Source of the DNA: Methylorubrum populi
Lineage (GTDB): Bacteria; Pseudomonadota; Alphaproteobacteria; Rhizobiales; Beijerinckiaceae
Length of the DNA stretch: 64,000 nucleotides
NCBI RefSeq assembly: GCF_002355515.1
Contig: NZ_AP014809.1
Location: forward strand, 2,814,501 to 2,878,500
Direction: 5' to 3'
Shown here: in pieces, positions 25,301 to 33,739 of the stretch
How positions within the stretch are numbered: position 1 is the first letter of the stretch
How the letters are laid out: each line of letters opens with the position of its first letter
Notes under the pieces: model-generated
Told to the model about the DNA's origin: nothing
What the model saw: only the letters and a program-made list of their open reading frames with translations
Database searches by the model: none
Translations under genes and position numbers: made by a program

Positions 25301-25521
25301 TGACGCGGATGGAGGATGCGCTGGAAGCGAGAAAGCTCACGGCGCGGATGCTGCTGCAAGTGCACGACGAACTGGTGTTCGAGGTGCCGGACGACGAGGT
25401 GGTGGCGACGATCCCGGTGATCGCGCGCGTAATGGAGGAGGCGCCGGCGCCTGCCCTGTCACTCAGCGTGCCGCTGGTGGTCGAGGCGCGAGCGGCGGGG
25501 AACTGGGAAGAGGCGCACTGA
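22378..25521 (+). CDS. polA: DNA polymerase I
   Basis: 1047 residues. The 5'-3' exonuclease (flap) domain covers about 18-330 (ILVDGSSFIFRAYF, YEADDLIATYA, SSDKDLMQL, GDTSDNVPGVPGIG). The proofreading 3'-5' exonuclease lies at about 430-640 and keeps its acidic residues (AVDTETDALD). The polymerase covers about 650-1047, with motif A SADYSQIELRLLAHI, motif B RRRAKTINFGIIYG and motif C VHDELVFEV. It works in Okazaki-fragment processing and excision repair. A long acidic, Pro/Ala-rich linker (~345-425) makes it larger than the E. coli enzyme. ATG 22363 is an alternative start. Confidence 0.97.
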   Translation: MTAETQPQPDKPVGADDRVILVDGSSFIFRAYFQSINQDQKYNTRPSDGLPTGAVRLFCTKIAQFLQDGAAGVKPTHLGIVFDKSEGSFRKELFPDYKGHRPDAPDDLKRQMPLMRDAVRAFGLHAVELERYEADDLIATYARQAEARGAEVIIVSSDKDLMQLVSDRIRFYDFESGAKGKPGYRPERNLDRDAIIAKWEGLTPEQIGDALALIGDTSDNVPGVPGIGLKTAAALIKEYGSLAQLLERAAEIKQPKRRETLLANIDQAKLSRRLVALEESVPVPVPLDELGVPQPDPQKLVGFLKAMEFNTLTRRIAQMLHVDPEAVKPDPALLPGAQPHAYTNAAGGSDAVPFFGDAVPVDPETAAAPERTDGAAPPEAREADPFADLDLPDQAPKKKRGPSEPTPANLVAARAAEAVKPFDTSAYETISTVEQLETWIAESYEAGVIAVDTETDALDAAKAGLVGVSLATAPGRAAYIPLAHVKPEVKGGDLFGDGGAGADDSDKQPGQIDFDTALKLLKPLLEDPGTLKVGQNLKYDLSVLHRYGIDVAPFDDTMLISYVLDAGKGGHGMDELARRHLGHQPITFADVAGTGRNKVTFDRVAIDKATAYAAEDADVTLRLWRMMKPRLVAEHRVTVYETLERPLVPVLARMERAGIAIDRNMLSRLSGDFSQILARLEEEIQEDAGEKFQVSSPKQIGDVLFGKMGLPGAKKTPSGQWATPATLLEELAQAGHDLPKKILNWRQLSKLKSTYTDSLQEHADRGTNRVHTSFALAATTTGRLSSSDPNLQNIPIRTEEGRRIRRAFVAPEGKKLISADYSQIELRLLAHIADIPQLREAFEQGLDIHAATASAMFGVPLDQMTGDLRRRAKTINFGIIYGISAFGLADRLGIGREEASAFIKQYFERFPGIRDYIDTTKRSCREKGYVTTLFGRVCHYPQIRSNNPSERASVERQAINAPIQGTAADIIRRAMTRMEDALEARKLTARMLLQVHDELVFEVPDDEVVATIPVIARVMEEAPAPALSLSVPLVVEARAAGNWEEAH

Positions 25522-25584
25522 CCGCCGGTTCGCCTGCGCTGTCACTGCTGATACGGTCTCCGCTGGATCGCTTCGGTGTCTCTT

Positions 25585-25677
25585 CGTCATTGCGAGGCGA
25601 AGCCGTGGCAATCCAGGGCTCCGCATTTTCCGGAGATGTCGCGCCCTGGATCGCTTCGGCTTCGCCTCGCGATGACG
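25585..25677. repeat. Intergenic palindromic repeat (type 1)
   Basis: CGTCATTGCGAGGCGAAGCC (from 25585) is mirrored by GGCTTCGCCTCGCGATGACG (to 25676), with inner arms ATCCAGGGC and GCCCTGGAT; the central ~25 bp is unpaired. Such elements recur between genes in Methylobacterium and relatives, as I recall. It could fold as a long hairpin after polA. Confidence 0.7.
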
Positions 25678-25728
25678 GTGTCGGGCAAAAACTGAAGCGA
25701 TCAACCGGAACCGGTATGACACGACAGT

Positions 25729-25860
25729 CCTCATGCTGAGGCGCTGCGTCAGCAGCCTCGAAGCACGCCGCGACGCTTCTCCCAGCAAAGGGGCGTCACG
25801 GACTCGACCGTTCCGGCGTGCTTCGAAGCCGAGCTTCCGCTCGGCGACTCAGCATGAGGA
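25729..25860. repeat. Intergenic palindromic repeat (type 2)
   Basis: TCCTCATGCTGAG (25729) is mirrored by CTCAGCATGAGGA (to 25860), with inner arms CTCGAAGCACGCCG and CGGCGTGCTTCGA. The roughly 130-bp unit has a variable centre. It is distinct in sequence from the neighbouring repeat. Together they fill the polA-nfi gap. Confidence 0.7.
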
Positions 25861-25886
25861 GCGTCGAGGTTACCAAAGTCGGTCGA

Positions 25887-26549
25887 TCAAAAATCGCCGG
25901 CCGTCCTGTGCGCGAGCCGGATCGGCTCCGGCAGGCGGTATTTCGGCGAGCAGGCCAGCACCAATTCGACCGCGCTCGGGATGTCGGCGAGGTGGCCCGG
26001 CGAGATGAAAAGCGGGAGTGTGGCCGTGCGCGTACGGACCACGGCGCCGACGGTCTCGCCGCGGTCGATCAGGGGAACGTGCGCACCCTTCTCCTCGGAG
26101 AGCGGCGCATTGGTGCCGACGAGCCGGGTCTTGCCGACGCCGATGGTCGGGCGCTGCAGCCACAGGCCCATATGGCTGGCGATGCCGATGCGGCGGGGAT
26201 GGGCGGTGCCCATGCCGTCGAACAGGAAAACGTCCGGCTCCGCTCGCAGGCGCTCGAACGCCTCTTCCAGAACCGGCCCCTCGCGGAAGCTGAGGAGGCC
26301 GGGGATGTACGGAAACGGCGTCGGCCGCTCGGCGACCGCCGTCTCGACGAGCAGGAACCCCGGAAAGGTCACGACGACGACGGCCGCGCGGGAACGCTCG
26401 TTCTTCACGCTGACATCGACGCCGGCCACCAGCCGCACCGCGCCGAGATCGATCGGCCGATCAGCCACGATCTCGGTGCGAAGCCTGCGCTGGAGCGCGA
26501 CGGCCTCGGCCGGCGTCAGGTCCCAGGCATGGCGCGGGTGAAGCTCCAT
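25887..26549 (-). CDS. nfi: Endonuclease V
   Basis: 220 residues. VRLVAGVDVSVKN carries the first catalytic Asp. PGLLSFREGPVLEEAF, DVFLFDGMGTAHPRRIGIASHMGLW and TIGVGKTRLVG, followed by SPGHLADIPSAVELV, are the conserved endonuclease V blocks. The enzyme cuts DNA one nucleotide 3' of hypoxanthine for repair of deaminated adenine. The ATG at 26549 gives family length. It follows ychF at 13 bp in the same direction. Confidence 0.9.
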   Translation of the reverse strand: MELHPRHAWDLTPAEAVALQRRLRTEIVADRPIDLGAVRLVAGVDVSVKNERSRAAVVVVTFPGFLLVETAVAERPTPFPYIPGLLSFREGPVLEEAFERLRAEPDVFLFDGMGTAHPRRIGIASHMGLWLQRPTIGVGKTRLVGTNAPLSEEKGAHVPLIDRGETVGAVVRTRTATLPLFISPGHLADIPSAVELVLACSPKYRLPEPIRLAHRTAGDF

Positions 26550-26562
26550 GCCGCGAACCCCG

Positions 26563-27660
26563 TCAGTTGGCGAAGCGGAAATGCAGCACGTCGCCGTCCT
26601 GCACCACGTAGTCCTTGCCCTCCAGCCGCAGCTTGCCGGCATCGCGGGCGCCCGCCTCGCCGTTCAGCGCCGTATAGTCCTTGAAGGCGATGGTCTCGGC
26701 GCGGATGAAGCCCTTCTCGAAGTCGGTGTGGATCACGCCTGCCGCCGCCGGGGCGCGCGTCCCCTTGGTGATGGTCCAGGCGCGGGCCTCCTTCGGGCCG
26801 ACGGTGAAGTAGGTGACGAGGCCGAGCAGGTCGTAACCGGCGCGGATCACCCGGTTGAGGCCCGGCTCGGTCAGGCCCACGGCTTCCAGGAACTCGGTCT
26901 GGTCGGCCGGCGGCATCACCGCGATCTCGCTCTCGATCTTGGCCGAGACGACGACGGCGACCGCGCCCTCCGCCTTCGCCCGGTCGAACACCGCCTGCGA
27001 CTTGGCGTTGCCCTTGTCGGCGTCGCCCTCGTCGACATTGCAGACGTAGAGCACGGGCTTGGCCGTCATCAGGCCGAGCTGCTGGAACAGCCGCTCCTCC
27101 TCGGGCTTGCGCTCCACGAGCCGGGCCGGCTTGCCGTCGCGCAGGAGCGGCAGGGCGCGGTTGACGAGGTCCAAAAACTCCTTGGCCTCCTTGTCGGAGC
27201 CCTTGGCGCGCTTCTCCAGGGCAACGACCCGCTTCTCAAGGCTGTCGAGATCGGCCAGCATCAGCTCGGTCTCGATCGTCTCGATATCGGCGATCGGATC
27301 GACCTTGCCCTCGACATGGGTGACGTCGCCGTCCTCGAAGCAGCGCACCACGTGGGCGATCGCATCGACCTCGCGGATATTGGCGAGGAACTGGTTGCCG
27401 AGGCCCTCGCCTTTCGATGCACCGCGCACGAGGCCGGCGATGTCGACGAAGGTCAGTCGCGTCGGGATGATCTCCTTCGAGGAGGCGATCTTGGCCAGCT
27501 CATCGAGGCGCGGATCGGGCACGGCCACCTCGCCGACATTCGGCTCGATGGTGCAGAACGGGTAGTTCGCGGCCTGGGCCGCGGCGGTCTGCGTCAGCGC
27601 GTTGAAGAGGGTCGACTTGCCGACGTTCGGCAGGCCGACAATGCCGCATTTGAAGCCCAT
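26563..27660 (-). CDS. ychF: Redox-responsive ribosome-associated ATPase YchF/Ola1
   Basis: 365 residues. [12 protein letters not shown] is the P-loop, [20 protein letters not shown] the G3/switch region, and VCNVDE replaces the usual NKxD, giving ATP rather than GTP specificity. A coiled-coil insertion and the C-terminal TGS domain ([15 protein letters not shown] ... [13 protein letters not shown]) complete the family architecture. The protein binds ribosomes and affects stress responses. It lies between pth and nfi on the same strand. Confidence 0.96.
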   Translation of the reverse strand: MGFKCGIVGLPNVGKSTLFNALTQTAAAQAANYPFCTIEPNVGEVAVPDPRLDELAKIASSKEIIPTRLTFVDIAGLVRGASKGEGLGNQFLANIREVDAIAHVVRCFEDGDVTHVEGKVDPIADIETIETELMLADLDSLEKRVVALEKRAKGSDKEAKEFLDLVNRALPLLRDGKPARLVERKPEEERLFQQLGLMTAKPVLYVCNVDEGDADKGNAKSQAVFDRAKAEGAVAVVVSAKIESEIAVMPPADQTEFLEAVGLTEPGLNRVIRAGYDLLGLVTYFTVGPKEARAWTITKGTRAPAAAGVIHTDFEKGFIRAETIAFKDYTALNGEAGARDAGKLRLEGKDYVVQDGDVLHFRFAN

Positions 27661-27739
27661 GGCTGGTCCTAGAAATCCGTTGTGATCGGTCGGGGGCCGC
27701 GCCCGGAAGCCCGCTCCATCGGGGTCCGGTGGGCTCGTG

Positions 27740-28372
27740 TCAATTCGCGTCGCGCGCTTTCGCCTTTCCGGCCTCCGCCGGCGTCTTCACCGCGTCCCAG
27801 CCGCGGCCGGCCATGGCCAGATGCACCTTGTTCTGGAAGCTCGCATCCTCGCCGGCCGCGAGCAGCGGCGCATGGTCGGCGGTGGCACGGCAGAGATCCT
27901 CGACCCAGGGCTCCTCCGACTTGGCGAAGTCGTTGAGGACATAGGCGTGCACCAGCGCCTTGTCGCCGGGATGCCCGATGCCGAGGCGGACCCGGCGGTA
28001 ATCGTTGCCGCACAGAGCGGTGATCGAGCGCAGGCCGTTATGGCCGGCATTGCCGCCGCCGAGCTTCACCCGCAGCTTGGCCGGCGCAAGGTCGAGTTCG
28101 TCGTGCAGCACGATCACGTCGGCGAGCGGGATCTTGAAGAAGCGCTGCGCCTCGCCGACCGAGCGGCCGGATTCGTTCATGAAGGTCTGGGGCTTCAGCA
28201 GGATGGCGCGCTCGGAGCCGAGCAACACCTCGGCGGCCTCTCCCTGGAAGCGGCGCCGGAACGGGGCCGCCCGGTGGACGCGGGCGATCTCGTCCACGGC
28301 CATGAAGCCGATGTTGTGGCGGTTGCGCGCGTAGCGCTGCCCAGGATTTCCCAATCCGACGATGAGCCGCAT
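27740..28372 (-). CDS. pth: Peptidyl-tRNA hydrolase
   Basis: 210 residues. It has [19 protein letters not shown] with the catalytic His-20-type residue (RHNIGF), [26 protein letters not shown] and [13 protein letters not shown]. It releases tRNA from peptidyl-tRNA lost by ribosomes. The family typically sits next to rplY and ychF, as here. The C-terminus is about 15 residues longer than E. coli Pth, with an Ala/Lys tail. Confidence 0.96.
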   Translation of the reverse strand: MRLIVGLGNPGQRYARNRHNIGFMAVDEIARVHRAAPFRRRFQGEAAEVLLGSERAILLKPQTFMNESGRSVGEAQRFFKIPLADVIVLHDELDLAPAKLRVKLGGGNAGHNGLRSITALCGNDYRRVRLGIGHPGDKALVHAYVLNDFAKSEEPWVEDLCRATADHAPLLAAGEDASFQNKVHLAMAGRGWDAVKTPAEAGKAKARDAN

Positions 28373-28402
28373 GCGTGCTCCCGATACGATTCCCGACAAA
28401 CG

Positions 28403-28432
28403 GAAAATGCCCCGGCCGGGCGGCCGGGGCAT
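28403..28432 (-). terminator. Rho-independent terminator after rplY
   Basis: A perfect 11-bp inverted repeat (ATGCCCCGGCC and its complement, 28407-28432) with a 4-nt loop, followed on the minus strand by TTTTCCG. It lies 43 bp after the rplY stop and before pth. Confidence 0.75.
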
Positions 28433-28475
28433 CGAGCGTTGCGCAAGACGGGTGCGCGCGGCACCCGCCCGTGGC

Positions 28476-29162
28476 TTACTCCTCGGTCTCGTTCTTTTCG
28501 TTGGTGGCCTCGGCCTCGGCTTCCGCCTTCTCCTCGGCGGCCTCGGCGGACTGCGCCTCGGCGATCGCGGCCTCCTCGGCCTCGACCTCGGCGCCGAGCA
28601 CCGTCGGCGGCAGGATGTTGGCGACGGTGTCGGTCGGCTCGCCGGTATAGGTGCCGGCCGGCAGGCGCAGGTCGGAGGCGTGGATCACGTCACCGATCTC
28701 GCGGCCGGTGAGGTCGACTTCAATCGCGTCGGGGATCTGGTCGGGCGCCACGTCGAGGGACACCGTGTGCAGCGCGACGTTGAGGGTGCCGCCCTTCTGC
28801 TTGATGCCCGGGGCCTTCTCGTCGTTCAAGAAGTGCACGGGAACGTCGACCGTGACGGTCTGGCCGGAGACGACGCGCAGGAAGTCGACGTGCAGCGGCA
28901 CGCCGGAGACCGGGTCGAGCTGGTAGTCGCGCGGGATCGCGCGGGTCTTCTTGCCGCCGACGGTGATGTCGAACAGCGTGGTCTTGAAGCCGCCGGCGTA
29001 GATCAGCGTGCGGGTGCGGATGAGGTCGACGGCGATGGCTTCCGGGGCCTGGTTGCCGCCGTAGATGACAGCGGGAATCTGGCCCTGGCGACGAACGGCC
29101 CGGGCGGCCCCCTTGCCGACCCGGTCGCGTGCCACGGCCTCAAGCGTCTTGGTGGCGCTCAT
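28476..29162 (-). CDS. rplY: 50S ribosomal protein L25/general stress protein Ctc
   Basis: 228 residues. The N-terminal L25 domain carries [30 protein letters not shown]; the C-terminal TL5-like domain has [10 protein letters not shown] and [22 protein letters not shown] highly acidic Ala/Glu tail occupies the last ~40 residues, typical of alphaproteobacterial Ctc. It binds 5S rRNA in the large subunit. It sits upstream of pth, separated by a terminator. Confidence 0.95.
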   Translation of the reverse strand: MSATKTLEAVARDRVGKGAARAVRRQGQIPAVIYGGNQAPEAIAVDLIRTRTLIYAGGFKTTLFDITVGGKKTRAIPRDYQLDPVSGVPLHVDFLRVVSGQTVTVDVPVHFLNDEKAPGIKQKGGTLNVALHTVSLDVAPDQIPDAIEVDLTGREIGDVIHASDLRLPAGTYTGEPTDTVANILPPTVLGAEVEAEEAAIAEAQSAEAAEEKAEAEAEATNEKNETEE

Positions 29163-29206
29163 GGCGTGATCCTTTTGTAGAAAAATGGAGCCGGGCCAAC
29201 GACAAA

Positions 29207-29227
29207 GGCCGCCCGAAGCGGACGGCC
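29207..29227 (-). terminator. Hairpin after the pilus N-domain gene
   Basis: GGCCGCCCG and CGGACGGCC form a 9-bp stem with one mismatch and a 3-nt loop. On the minus strand it is followed by TTTGTCG. It lies between the 29333-29809 gene and rplY and probably separates their transcripts. Confidence 0.5.
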
Positions 29228-29332
29228 CGACCGTTTCCCAGCGCGCCCGTGCCTCCAAGGGTGTCTCAAGGGCGCGGGCGGGCCTTACACGCTTCGACGC
29301 CGCGTGGCAACGGCCGGCCGGGCAACGAGGGT

Positions 29333-29809
29333 CTACCGGTTCGCGGTCGCCATGCCGCGGCGGGCCTCGGCCTGCTTGCTGGTCTCGTCGAAATACTTGG
29401 TGGCATCGCCGAGCTGCACCGAGGGCTGGCAGTTCGGGGTGCAGGAATAGGATTCGCGGTCCAGGCCGCGCTGGACCGTGATGATCGAGGCCTGCGGCGC
29501 CTGCACGCTGATGGTCGATTCGGCGATCATCGCCCCCTTGCCGTCGAGCGCGATGAGATTGGTGGTGCCGAAGCTCTTGCCCGTGAGCACGACCACGCCG
29601 TTCTTCTGCAGGGTGATGTCGGCGATCATCGGATTGCCCACCACCACGGTCTGCGTCTTCTCCGGCAGGCGGATCACCTTGGCGTTGTCCACCTGCACCG
29701 AGACCGTGCCCTGCGGCACCGGCTCGTTCGCGCGGGCGGGGACCGTCAGCGCGAGTAGTGTGAGGAGCGCCGACAGGGCGTGCATCGGGAAAGGGCGCAG
29801 GCGGGTCAT
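29333..29809 (-). CDS. Secreted pilus-assembly protein with secretin N-domain (CpaC N-terminal-like)
   Basis: 158 residues. A signal peptide (HALSALLTLLALTVPARA) is followed by one domain resembling the N-terminal domain of RcpA/CpaC secretins: VDNAKVIRLPEKTQTVVVGNPMIADI and GKSFGTTNLIALDGKG. No secretin barrel follows. The tail has a Cys-x4-Cys pair (SCTPNCQ) and a charged end. It is divergent from flp across 373 bp and likely works in the Tad pilus envelope channel or regulates the secretin, by position and fold. Confidence 0.8.
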   Translation of the reverse strand: MTRLRPFPMHALSALLTLLALTVPARANEPVPQGTVSVQVDNAKVIRLPEKTQTVVVGNPMIADITLQKNGVVVLTGKSFGTTNLIALDGKGAMIAESTISVQAPQASIITVQRGLDRESYSCTPNCQPSVQLGDATKYFDETSKQAEARRGMATANR

Positions 29810-30182
29810 GGAGGGTCGGTCCGATCGCGCGGAGTGCGGGACCTGCCGCCGGATGCCGTGCCATATCCGCGGCACAGGTCCGGAGCGGGCGCATCTCCCG
29901 TCGCGGCACGGAACAGGAAACTGATGAAGGAAGCGCTAACCGTAATCGACGCGGCGGCCTTCAGCAGTCCGTGCCGCGCCCCGCACGGCACTGTACCGAC
30001 CATTCGAGCGATCTGTGCAATACGTCATTAACTGATCGCCACAAACGCCTGGCGGAAGGCTTGGTTGGGAGATCGATTTAACGCAAATGCAACGCGTCGG
30101 GACTACATCTCGACCTGTCGCCGATCGGGGCCTCTACAGACTTCCGACGGTCGCCCATCAGACTAAACGAGTGGAGATCATC
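29810..30182. promoter_or_regulatory. Divergent regulatory region between pilus N-domain gene and flp
   Basis: 373 bp without a gene, less GC-rich than its surroundings around 30000-30080. It must hold promoters for both the leftward pilus gene and flp. No box is clear enough to assign. Confidence 0.45.
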
Positions 30183-30377
30183 GTGAAGAACATTGCCCAG
30201 CGCTTCATCTCCGACGAGTCCGGCGCCACTGCCATCGAGTACGGCATGGTTGCCACCATGGTCGGTATTGCCATCGTCGGTATCTTCGCCAGCTTCGGCA
30301 GCAAGCTGTCGACGGCCTTCTCGACGCTCGGGGATGGCCTGAACACCCAGGCCGGCAAGCTGGCCACGAAGAACTAA
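30183..30377 (+). CDS. flp: Flp/Tad type IVb major pilin
   Basis: 64 residues from a GTG with GGAG about 6 nt upstream. A short basic leader ends at Gly before ATAIEYGMVA, the processing site with Glu+5 and Tyr+6 of type IVb prepilins. A single hydrophobic helix (MVATMVGIAIVGIFASFG) and a short polar tail follow. CpaA (30601) would cleave it and CpaF would power assembly. It is the only pilin gene seen in the window. Confidence 0.93.
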   Translation: MKNIAQRFISDESGATAIEYGMVATMVGIAIVGIFASFGSKLSTAFSTLGDGLNTQAGKLATKN

Positions 30378-30440
30378 TCTCTCGACGAGGCGACAACAGC
30401 TCTCGGAGCGTGAGGGACATTATCCATCTCGCTTTCAAGG

Positions 30441-30466
30441 CGGTGCCCCGTTCAAGCGGGGCACCG
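30441..30466 (+). terminator. Hairpin between flp and cpaA
   Basis: CGGTGCCCCG and CGGGGCACCG form a perfect 10-bp stem with a TTCAAG loop, 64 bp after flp. No T-run follows, so partial termination or 3'-end protection of the abundant pilin mRNA is more likely than a complete stop. Confidence 0.55.
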
Positions 30467-30600
30467 TCGCCCGACCTTGAGATCAGACGAACTCAGTCCG
30501 CTGACGACCGATGCCCAAGGGGATGGGCGCATCTCACGACTGCAACGGCCGACAGGCGCGTAAGGGCTGATCGGGCCGACGGGAAGATCGCGAAGGAACC

Positions 30601-31125
30601 GTGACGGTGTCGGCTATGACGTCCTACCTTCTTCTGTGCGTCGTCTTTCCCTTCCTCATGGCCTACGCGGCCGCCAGCGATCTGCTGACGATGCGGATTT
30701 CAAACCGGATCACGGGCCTCGTTTTCGTTGGGTTCGTTCTCTACGTCGTCGCGTCCGGCATGAGTTGGGACGACTTGCTCTGGCATCTTGCGGCCGGTGC
30801 GTTGACGCTGGTCATCACCTTCGCCTTCTTCGCGAGGGGTTGGATCGGCGGCGGTGATGCCAAGCTCGCCGCGGCGACCGCCCTCTGGATCGGGCTCGCG
30901 CATCTCCCGGAATACCTCGTCCTGGCCTCGATTCTCGGAGGCCCTCTGACGCTCTCGATCGTGTCGGCCCGCAAGTATCCGCTGCCGAAGCTCGCGGAAA
31001 AATTTCCGTTCGCGGTTCATCTGCACGACACTAGGACCGGCGTTCCCTATGGTATCGCGCTGGCCGCAGCCGCGCTGTTGGTGCTGCCGAACGCCGTCGG
31101 TCTCGAGCAGCTTGCGTGGCCGTGA
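30601..31125 (+). CDS. cpaA: Prepilin peptidase CpaA/TadV
   Basis: About 174 residues from GTG 30601 (or ATG 30616). Six TM segments. The two catalytic aspartates of the GxGD-type protease are visible in AAASDLLTMRISN and IGGGDAKLAAATALWIG. It is the short form without the cytoplasmic methylase domain, as usual for Tad systems. It should process Flp and pseudopilins at the inner membrane. Confidence 0.93.
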   Translation: MTVSAMTSYLLLCVVFPFLMAYAAASDLLTMRISNRITGLVFVGFVLYVVASGMSWDDLLWHLAAGALTLVITFAFFARGWIGGGDAKLAAATALWIGLAHLPEYLVLASILGGPLTLSIVSARKYPLPKLAEKFPFAVHLHDTRTGVPYGIALAAAALLVLPNAVGLEQLAWP

Positions 31126-31150
31126 ACGACGGTAACAATTCCGATTGAGC

Positions 31151-31180
31151 AGGCCGCCTTCCGGGCGGCCTTTCTGTTTT
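31151..31180 (+). terminator. Rho-independent terminator after cpaA
   Basis: AGGCCGCC and GGCGGCCT form an 8-bp stem with a short loop, followed by TTCTGTTTT. It separates flp-cpaA from the cpaB operon. Confidence 0.75.
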
Positions 31181-31317
31181 GGCAGGTTAGGCGCGAATGT
31201 CGGCCGGGACAGAACTGAAAAGGCCGCGGTGACGCTCGGTTAACCCTAACTTGACGAATCCCGGGCAAGTCTCGGAACCGGACGGCGACGGAGCCGTCGC
31301 CACGGTTCCAAGCCCCC

Positions 31318-32103
31318 ATGAAACCAGCCCGTCTCGCCGTTCTGGGAATCGCACTCGTCGCGGGCTGCGGCGCTGCCCTGCTGATGCGGGGTGAGGAGAG
31401 GGCGCCCGAGCCCGCACCCGTCGCCAGGGCCGAGCCCGTCGCGCCCATTGCGATGAGCGAGGTGCTGGTCGCCGCTGCCGAACTGCCCATGGGTCAGACC
31501 CTCAAGCCCGAGGATCTGCGCTGGATGCCCTGGCCGGAGCAGGCGATCTCGCCCGGCCTGATCGACCGCCGTGCCGCTCCCAAGGCGCTCGAGGACTCGG
31601 TCGGCGCGATCATTCGCACCGGCTTCTCGGCCAACGAACCGATTCGGCCCGAACGTCTGGTCAAGGCCGGCAGCGGCTTCATGTCGGCGATCCTGCCGCC
31701 GGGCATGCGGGCGGTGGCGATTACGACCGATACCCGCGGGTCGAGCTCCGCCGGCGGCTTCATCCTGCCGAACGACCATGTCGACGTCATCAAGACCAGC
31801 AATGAGGGCAGCGACCAGTTCGCCGAGACCCTGCTGACCAATGTGCGCGTGCTCGCCGTCGGCCAGATCGTGCAGGAGAAGAACGGCGCCAACGTCGTGA
31901 CGGCGGAAACCGCCACCCTGGCTCTCACGCCGGTCCAGGCCGAGACCGTCACACTGGCGCAGAAGATCGGGCAGCTCTCGCTCGTCCTGCGCAGCATCCA
32001 GGATTCGGCCCGGACCGCCGCCATCTCCGAGGAGGCGGATATGCCGCCCGAAGGCCCGTTGACCGTGGTGCGATTCGGCGTCGCCAAGCAGCAGCGCCGG
32101 TGA
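31318..32103 (+). CDS. cpaB: Flp pilus assembly protein CpaB/RcpC
   Basis: 261 residues. An N-terminal hydrophobic anchor (ARLAVLGIALVAGCGAALL), then the SAF domain (EVLVAAAELPMGQTLKPEDLRW) and the RcpC/CpaB domain (GMRAVAITTD, GFILPNDHVDVIKT, TLLTNVRVLAVGQ). It is periplasmic and works with the secretin CpaC. It heads the operon after the terminator at 31151; the stop lies 11 bp before the cpaC start. Confidence 0.93.
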   Translation: MKPARLAVLGIALVAGCGAALLMRGEERAPEPAPVARAEPVAPIAMSEVLVAAAELPMGQTLKPEDLRWMPWPEQAISPGLIDRRAAPKALEDSVGAIIRTGFSANEPIRPERLVKAGSGFMSAILPPGMRAVAITTDTRGSSSAGGFILPNDHVDVIKTSNEGSDQFAETLLTNVRVLAVGQIVQEKNGANVVTAETATLALTPVQAETVTLAQKIGQLSLVLRSIQDSARTAAISEEADMPPEGPLTVVRFGVAKQQRR

Positions 32104-32114
32104 GGACAGGACCG

Positions 32115-33614
32115 ATGACGACCCCCGCTCGCTTCCGCGGCTTCACCCTCTCCCTGCTCTCCGGCGCCTGTCTCGTCTCAGCGCTCCTGTGCGGATCGGT
32201 TGCCGCCCAGTCCGGCCCCGTCGGCACCTCTCCGGTCCTGACGATCGGGCCGAACGAGGCCGCGGTCTCCCGGCGCGTCGAGCTGAGCAAGGGCCGATCG
32301 CTCATCGTCGATCTGCCCCGCGACGCAAAGGAGGTGTTCGTGGCCAATCCGGCGGTTGCGAATGCGGTCGTGCGCTCCAGCCGCAAGCTGTTCCTGATCG
32401 GCATCGACAACGGTGCCACCTCGATCTTCGTGATGGATGCCGAGGGACGCCAGATCGCGGCGCTGGACGTCACCATCGCCCGTGACATCAACGTGCTGCG
32501 CCAGTCGCTGCAGCAGAGCCTGCCCGGCGGCCGCTTCGACGTGAAGGCGGTCGGCGAATCGCTCGTTCTCTCGGGCAGCGTGAGTTCCGCCTCGGAGGCG
32601 CAGCAGGCGCTCGACATCGCCAACGCCTTCGTTGGTCTGGGGGCCGGCGCCGGGACGGGGGTGCGCGGCGCCGTCATCAACAACCTGACGATCCGCAACA
32701 AGGATCAGGTGATGATCCGCGTCACCGTGGTCGAGGTGGCGCGCACGGTTCTGAAGCAGTTCGGCATCAACGTGACCGGAAACTGGGCGGCTCTGAATCC
32801 CCTCAACCCGACTGGCAACGTCCTGACGAACAATACACTGTTTCCGATCACCGGTGCCTACACGCCGGACGGCAACGTCCTGTCGGCCTCTGTGCGCTCC
32901 GGTGGCGCCTCCCTTCAGGCGACCTTGCGCGCCTTTGAACAGGCCGGCGTTTCCCGCATCCTCGCCGAGCCGACGCTGACGGCGATCTCCGGCGAGTCGG
33001 CCAAGTTCACGGCGGGCGGCGAGATCCCCGTTCCCTCGAACTGCGCCGCGGGCGTGGCCGGCGCCGCCTGTACCGTCGCGCTCGAGTTCAAGCCCTACGG
33101 CGTGAGCCTCGCCTTCACGCCGGTGGTGCTGGCGGAGAACCGCATCTCGATCCGGGTCGCAACCGACGTGACCGAGCTCGACCGGCAGAACAGCTACAGC
33201 TTCTCCTTCCCGGGCTCGAACCGGGTGACCCCCGTCCCGGCCACGACCCGGCGCAGCTCCGAGACGACGGTGGAACTCGCCTCCGGCGCCACGATGATGA
33301 CAGCCGGTCTGATCCAGCAGAAGAACCGCGCCGTGATCGGCGGCCTGCCGGGGTTGATGAACCTGCCGATCCTCGGCGCCCTGTTCCGCTCCCGCGACTA
33401 CCAGCGTGACGAGACCGAACTGATGATCATGGTCACGCCCTACATCGCGCAGCCGATGGAGGCGCGCCAGGTCCAGCGGCCGGACGACGGCTTCGTCGAC
33501 GCGTCGGACGGGCAGGCGGTGCTGCTCGGACGCCTGAACAAGATCTACGGCACGGTCGGCGGCGGCACCCTCGGGCCGGCCTATCGCGGCCGGGTCGGCT
33601 TCATCGCCGACTAA
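32115..33614 (+). CDS. cpaC: Tad pilus outer-membrane secretin CpaC/RcpA
   Basis: 499 residues with a signal peptide to about residue 35. The secretin N-domain has VFVANPAVANAVVRSSRKLFLIG, a BON-like region follows (SGSVSSASEAQQALDIAN), and the secretin barrel contains ILAEPTLTAISGESAKFTAGGEIP and the terminal PILGALFRSRDYQRDETELMIMVTPYI. It forms the multimeric pilus pore. The start at 32115 has GAGGACAGG upstream. Confidence 0.95.
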   Translation: MTTPARFRGFTLSLLSGACLVSALLCGSVAAQSGPVGTSPVLTIGPNEAAVSRRVELSKGRSLIVDLPRDAKEVFVANPAVANAVVRSSRKLFLIGIDNGATSIFVMDAEGRQIAALDVTIARDINVLRQSLQQSLPGGRFDVKAVGESLVLSGSVSSASEAQQALDIANAFVGLGAGAGTGVRGAVINNLTIRNKDQVMIRVTVVEVARTVLKQFGINVTGNWAALNPLNPTGNVLTNNTLFPITGAYTPDGNVLSASVRSGGASLQATLRAFEQAGVSRILAEPTLTAISGESAKFTAGGEIPVPSNCAAGVAGAACTVALEFKPYGVSLAFTPVVLAENRISIRVATDVTELDRQNSYSFSFPGSNRVTPVPATTRRSSETTVELASGATMMTAGLIQQKNRAVIGGLPGLMNLPILGALFRSRDYQRDETELMIMVTPYIAQPMEARQVQRPDDGFVDASDGQAVLLGRLNKIYGTVGGGTLGPAYRGRVGFIAD

Positions 33615-33739
33615 CCCCGCCCTGCACCGTTCTCGACCCCGCTGCGGCTGGGAGCGGTTCCAGGACCTTGTTTGAACGCGCTCTTACCTGGAGCCGACCG
33701 CCCGTTCGGCGGAAAACGCTCCTGCAGGATCGAAGCCCG

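Noticed and set aside
22027..25365. 1112-codon minus-strand frame opposite polA
   Set aside because: It is a composition-driven shadow of polA on the other strand, rich in Arg/Gly/His with no recognisable domain.
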